Shown: positions 62,656 through 64,000 of the stretch, one piece after another
Layout: every line of letters starts with the position of its first letter
Numbering within the stretch: position 1 is the stretch's first letter
Source of the DNA: Mariniflexile jejuense
Lineage (GTDB): Bacteria > Bacteroidota > Bacteroidia > Flavobacteriales > Flavobacteriaceae
DNA length: 64,000 nucleotides
NCBI RefSeq assembly: GCF_042675665.1
Contig: NZ_JBHTJI010000042.1
Location: forward strand, 496,001 to 560,000
Direction: 5' to 3'
Translations under genes and position numbers: made by a program
The notes under the pieces: model-generated
The model's input: only the letters and a program-made list of their open reading frames with translations
Database searches by the model: none
Told to the model about the DNA's origin: nothing

Positions 62656-62753
62656 GTTGCCCAACAATGGCTGTAAGTAATTGCTTATTATTGCATAGTT
62701 CGGAAAATCCTCGCACGCAAACACAAAAGGTTCCTTACACATAAACGTTACAT
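62656..62753 (+). other. attC-like recombination site E
   Basis: Inverse core GCCCAAC (62659-62665) and core GTTACAT (62747-62753) with paired boxes TGTAAG (62672-62677) and CTTACA (62734-62739), spacers 6 and 7. Left arm AACAATGGCTGTAAGTAATT equals that of site C; boxes carry compensatory changes relative to B and C (TGTAAG/CTTACA against TATAAG/CTTATA). The inverse core is complementary to the cassette start at site D. Confidence 0.6.
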
Positions 62754-62770
62754 ACAGTTTAACCCACTCA

Positions 62771-63673
62771 ATGAACAGAATTCTAACATCAATCTTTTTT
62801 TTACTTTTTTTAAGTTTTGGACTTGCTCAAAACGGACAATTAATCTCGAAAAATTTAGTTGACATTTCCAACACACCTATTTGGGATAGAATTTCTCAAG
62901 ACAATGAATTGCACTCTGATTTTGAACATTTAAAAAAATTAGATTTTTATTTTATTACTTACAAAAGTGACAACCAAAAAATTAAAGGTCTATTAATTGA
63001 GCCAAAGAAAGAGGGAAAATATCCTGTTGTAATTTTCAATCGTGGTGGAAATAGGGATTTTGCCCAATTAACAGTTGCAACAATGATAATGTACACTTCC
63101 AAATTAGCAGAACAAGGTTATGTTATTATTGGTAGTAACTATCGAGAAAAGGATGAATTTGGAGGAGCAGAAATTAATGATGTGCTGAATTTGACAAAAA
63201 CCATAAATAAAATTGAAAAAGCTGACTCAAACTGTATCGGAATGTTTGGTTGGTCAAGAGGCGGAATGATGACCTATTTAGCTTTACAAAAATCGGACAA
63301 AATAAAAACAGCTATTGTTGGAAACGGAGTGTCTAATTTGTTTGACACAGCCAAGTTTAGACCGAAAATGGAAACTAATGTGTTTGCCGAATGTATTCCT
63401 AATTATTGGAAAAATAAAGAACTGGAATTAAAAAAACGCTCTGTAGTTTATTGGGCAGATGAATTAGACAAAAATAGTAGTCTTTTAATTTTATGTGGAA
63501 CAAACGACAAAAGAGTAAACCCAGATCAAGCTGATAAAATTGCAGAAAAACTATCCGAAATCAATTACGATTTTGAAATAAGAAAATTTGAAACAGATCA
63601 TTACTTTTCAGAATATAAAACAGAATTGAACGAAATAATAATTGAATGGTTTGACAAAAGATTAAAAAAATAA
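62771..63673 (+). CDS. Secreted alpha/beta hydrolase (prolyl oligopeptidase / dienelactone hydrolase type)
   Basis: 300 residues with a signal peptide (ILTSIFFLLFLSFGLA, cleavage about residue 19). Nucleophile S162 in GWSRGG, Asp in CGTNDKRVNP and His in ETDHYF form the triad. Similar to S9-family and dienelactone hydrolase-like enzymes; substrate unknown. It follows attC-like site E in the same orientation; no further site follows before the convergent permease gene, 33 bases away. More AGA/GGA-rich than core genes. Confidence 0.85.
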   Translation: MNRILTSIFFLLFLSFGLAQNGQLISKNLVDISNTPIWDRISQDNELHSDFEHLKKLDFYFITYKSDNQKIKGLLIEPKKEGKYPVVIFNRGGNRDFAQLTVATMIMYTSKLAEQGYVIIGSNYREKDEFGGAEINDVLNLTKTINKIEKADSNCIGMFGWSRGGMMTYLALQKSDKIKTAIVGNGVSNLFDTAKFRPKMETNVFAECIPNYWKNKELELKKRSVVYWADELDKNSSLLILCGTNDKRVNPDQADKIAEKLSEINYDFEIRKFETDHYFSEYKTELNEIIIEWFDKRLKK

Positions 63674-63706
63674 AAACTAATAGCAACAACAGAATGACAC
63701 CAAAAA

Positions 63707-64000
63707 TCACCCCTTCACATCCAAGGCATCACGCAACGCATTCCCAATAAGCATAAATGCCATTACCAAACTCATAATACAAAGCCCAGGTATGATAGCT
63801 AAATACGGTTTTCCGAGGATGATATAATTATAATGATCTTTTATCATAGCGCCCCAACTTGCCATTGGTGGTTGTGCACCAATACCTAAAAAGCTAAGTC
63901 CACTTTCAATTAAAATAGCTGCGGCAAAATTAGCTGCCGATATAACAATAACTGGTGCCATGATATTTGGCAATATATGTTTGGTTATAATTCTAAAATT
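63707..64000 (-). CDS. ABC transporter permease (DppC/OppC type), C-terminal part
   Basis: The gene continues beyond the right edge; 97 codons are present. Membrane segments and the permease EAA-loop end KHILPNIMAPV are visible, then ESGLSFLGIGAQPP, SWGAMI and a C-terminal LIGNALRDALDVKG, all characteristic of dipeptide/oligopeptide permease C subunits. It forms the inner-membrane channel with a B subunit and ATPases. Convergent with the secreted hydrolase gene. Confidence 0.9.
   Translation of the reverse strand, partial: NFRIITKHILPNIMAPVIVISAANFAAAILIESGLSFLGIGAQPPMASWGAMIKDHYNYIILGKPYLAIIPGLCIMSLVMAFMLIGNALRDALDVKG

Overview
The window is AT-rich chromosomal DNA (about one third G+C by eye) from a member of the Bacteroidota, almost certainly family Flavobacteriaceae. 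The evidence is gene content and order (ubiE-porT, TamL lipoprotein, 2TM-domain proteins, GNAT-nitrilase fusion, short 287-residue primary sigma factor, dcw cluster without murF/murB/ddl), many -7 elements of the type TAnnTTTG, and almost no Shine-Dalgarno sequences. I do not assign a genus. Most of it is conserved core genome; no integrase, transposase, CRISPR array or rRNA operon was seen, and no stretch over 300 bases lacks a gene (the longest gaps are 59540-59831 and 42914-43201).

Layout. 1-2240: end of an LpxD-type acyltransferase gene and a GNAT-nitrilase fusion. 2260-4440: accessory block of three small genes separated by attC-like folded sites. 4454-8107 (minus): DUF2141, TPR protein, LytS-type kinase, 2TM protein, LytTR regulator. 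8308-10859 (minus): TonB, a papain-like protein and an NRDE protein. 11011-16905: pruA, TPR protein, rsmG, fatty acid desaturase, aminotransferase. 16992-25328 (minus): envelope/stress region (beta-barrel, lipoproteins, YtxH, lmo0937-like peptide, CsbD, AI-2E transporter) with a three-gene regulatory unit (AraC-type regulator, receiver protein, CHASE3-PAS kinase). 25528-28390 (minus): TrkH and TrkA. 28559-40270: ubiE, porT, trmH-type methyltransferase, tamL, fbaA, accD, rpsO, pnp, a small conserved gene, rpoD. 40452-43753: rpe, two CBS proteins, an MtfA-like peptidase, tRNA-Arg(TCG), yqeY. 43916-59539 (minus): complete dcw cell-wall/division cluster from mraZ to ftsZ. 59832-61281: alpha/beta hydrolase and engB. 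61311-63673: second accessory block (Fic protein and secreted hydrolase) with the same attC-like sites. 63707-64000: end of a DppC-type permease gene.

The most unusual signal is the pair of accessory blocks 57 kb apart. Their genes all face one way and are separated by foldable sites with the plan RYYYAAC - spacer - stem - loop - stem - spacer - GTTRRRY. As in integron cassettes, each cassette's end motif is complementary to its own start motif (AGG/CCT, GGG/CCC) and not to the neighbouring core of the same site; stem boxes also show compensatory changes. This looks like dispersed integron-type cassettes without a local integrase. A second new-looking signal is a pair of identically built promoters (TRTAACA direct repeats 21 bp apart, 21 bp upstream of the -7 element) before two stress operons flanking the AraC/receiver/kinase unit. 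Other points are three tandem MraZ boxes over the mraZ promoter, a leftover T9SS sorting-signal fragment, an AccD without zinc-finger cysteines and a two-copy dispersed repeat.
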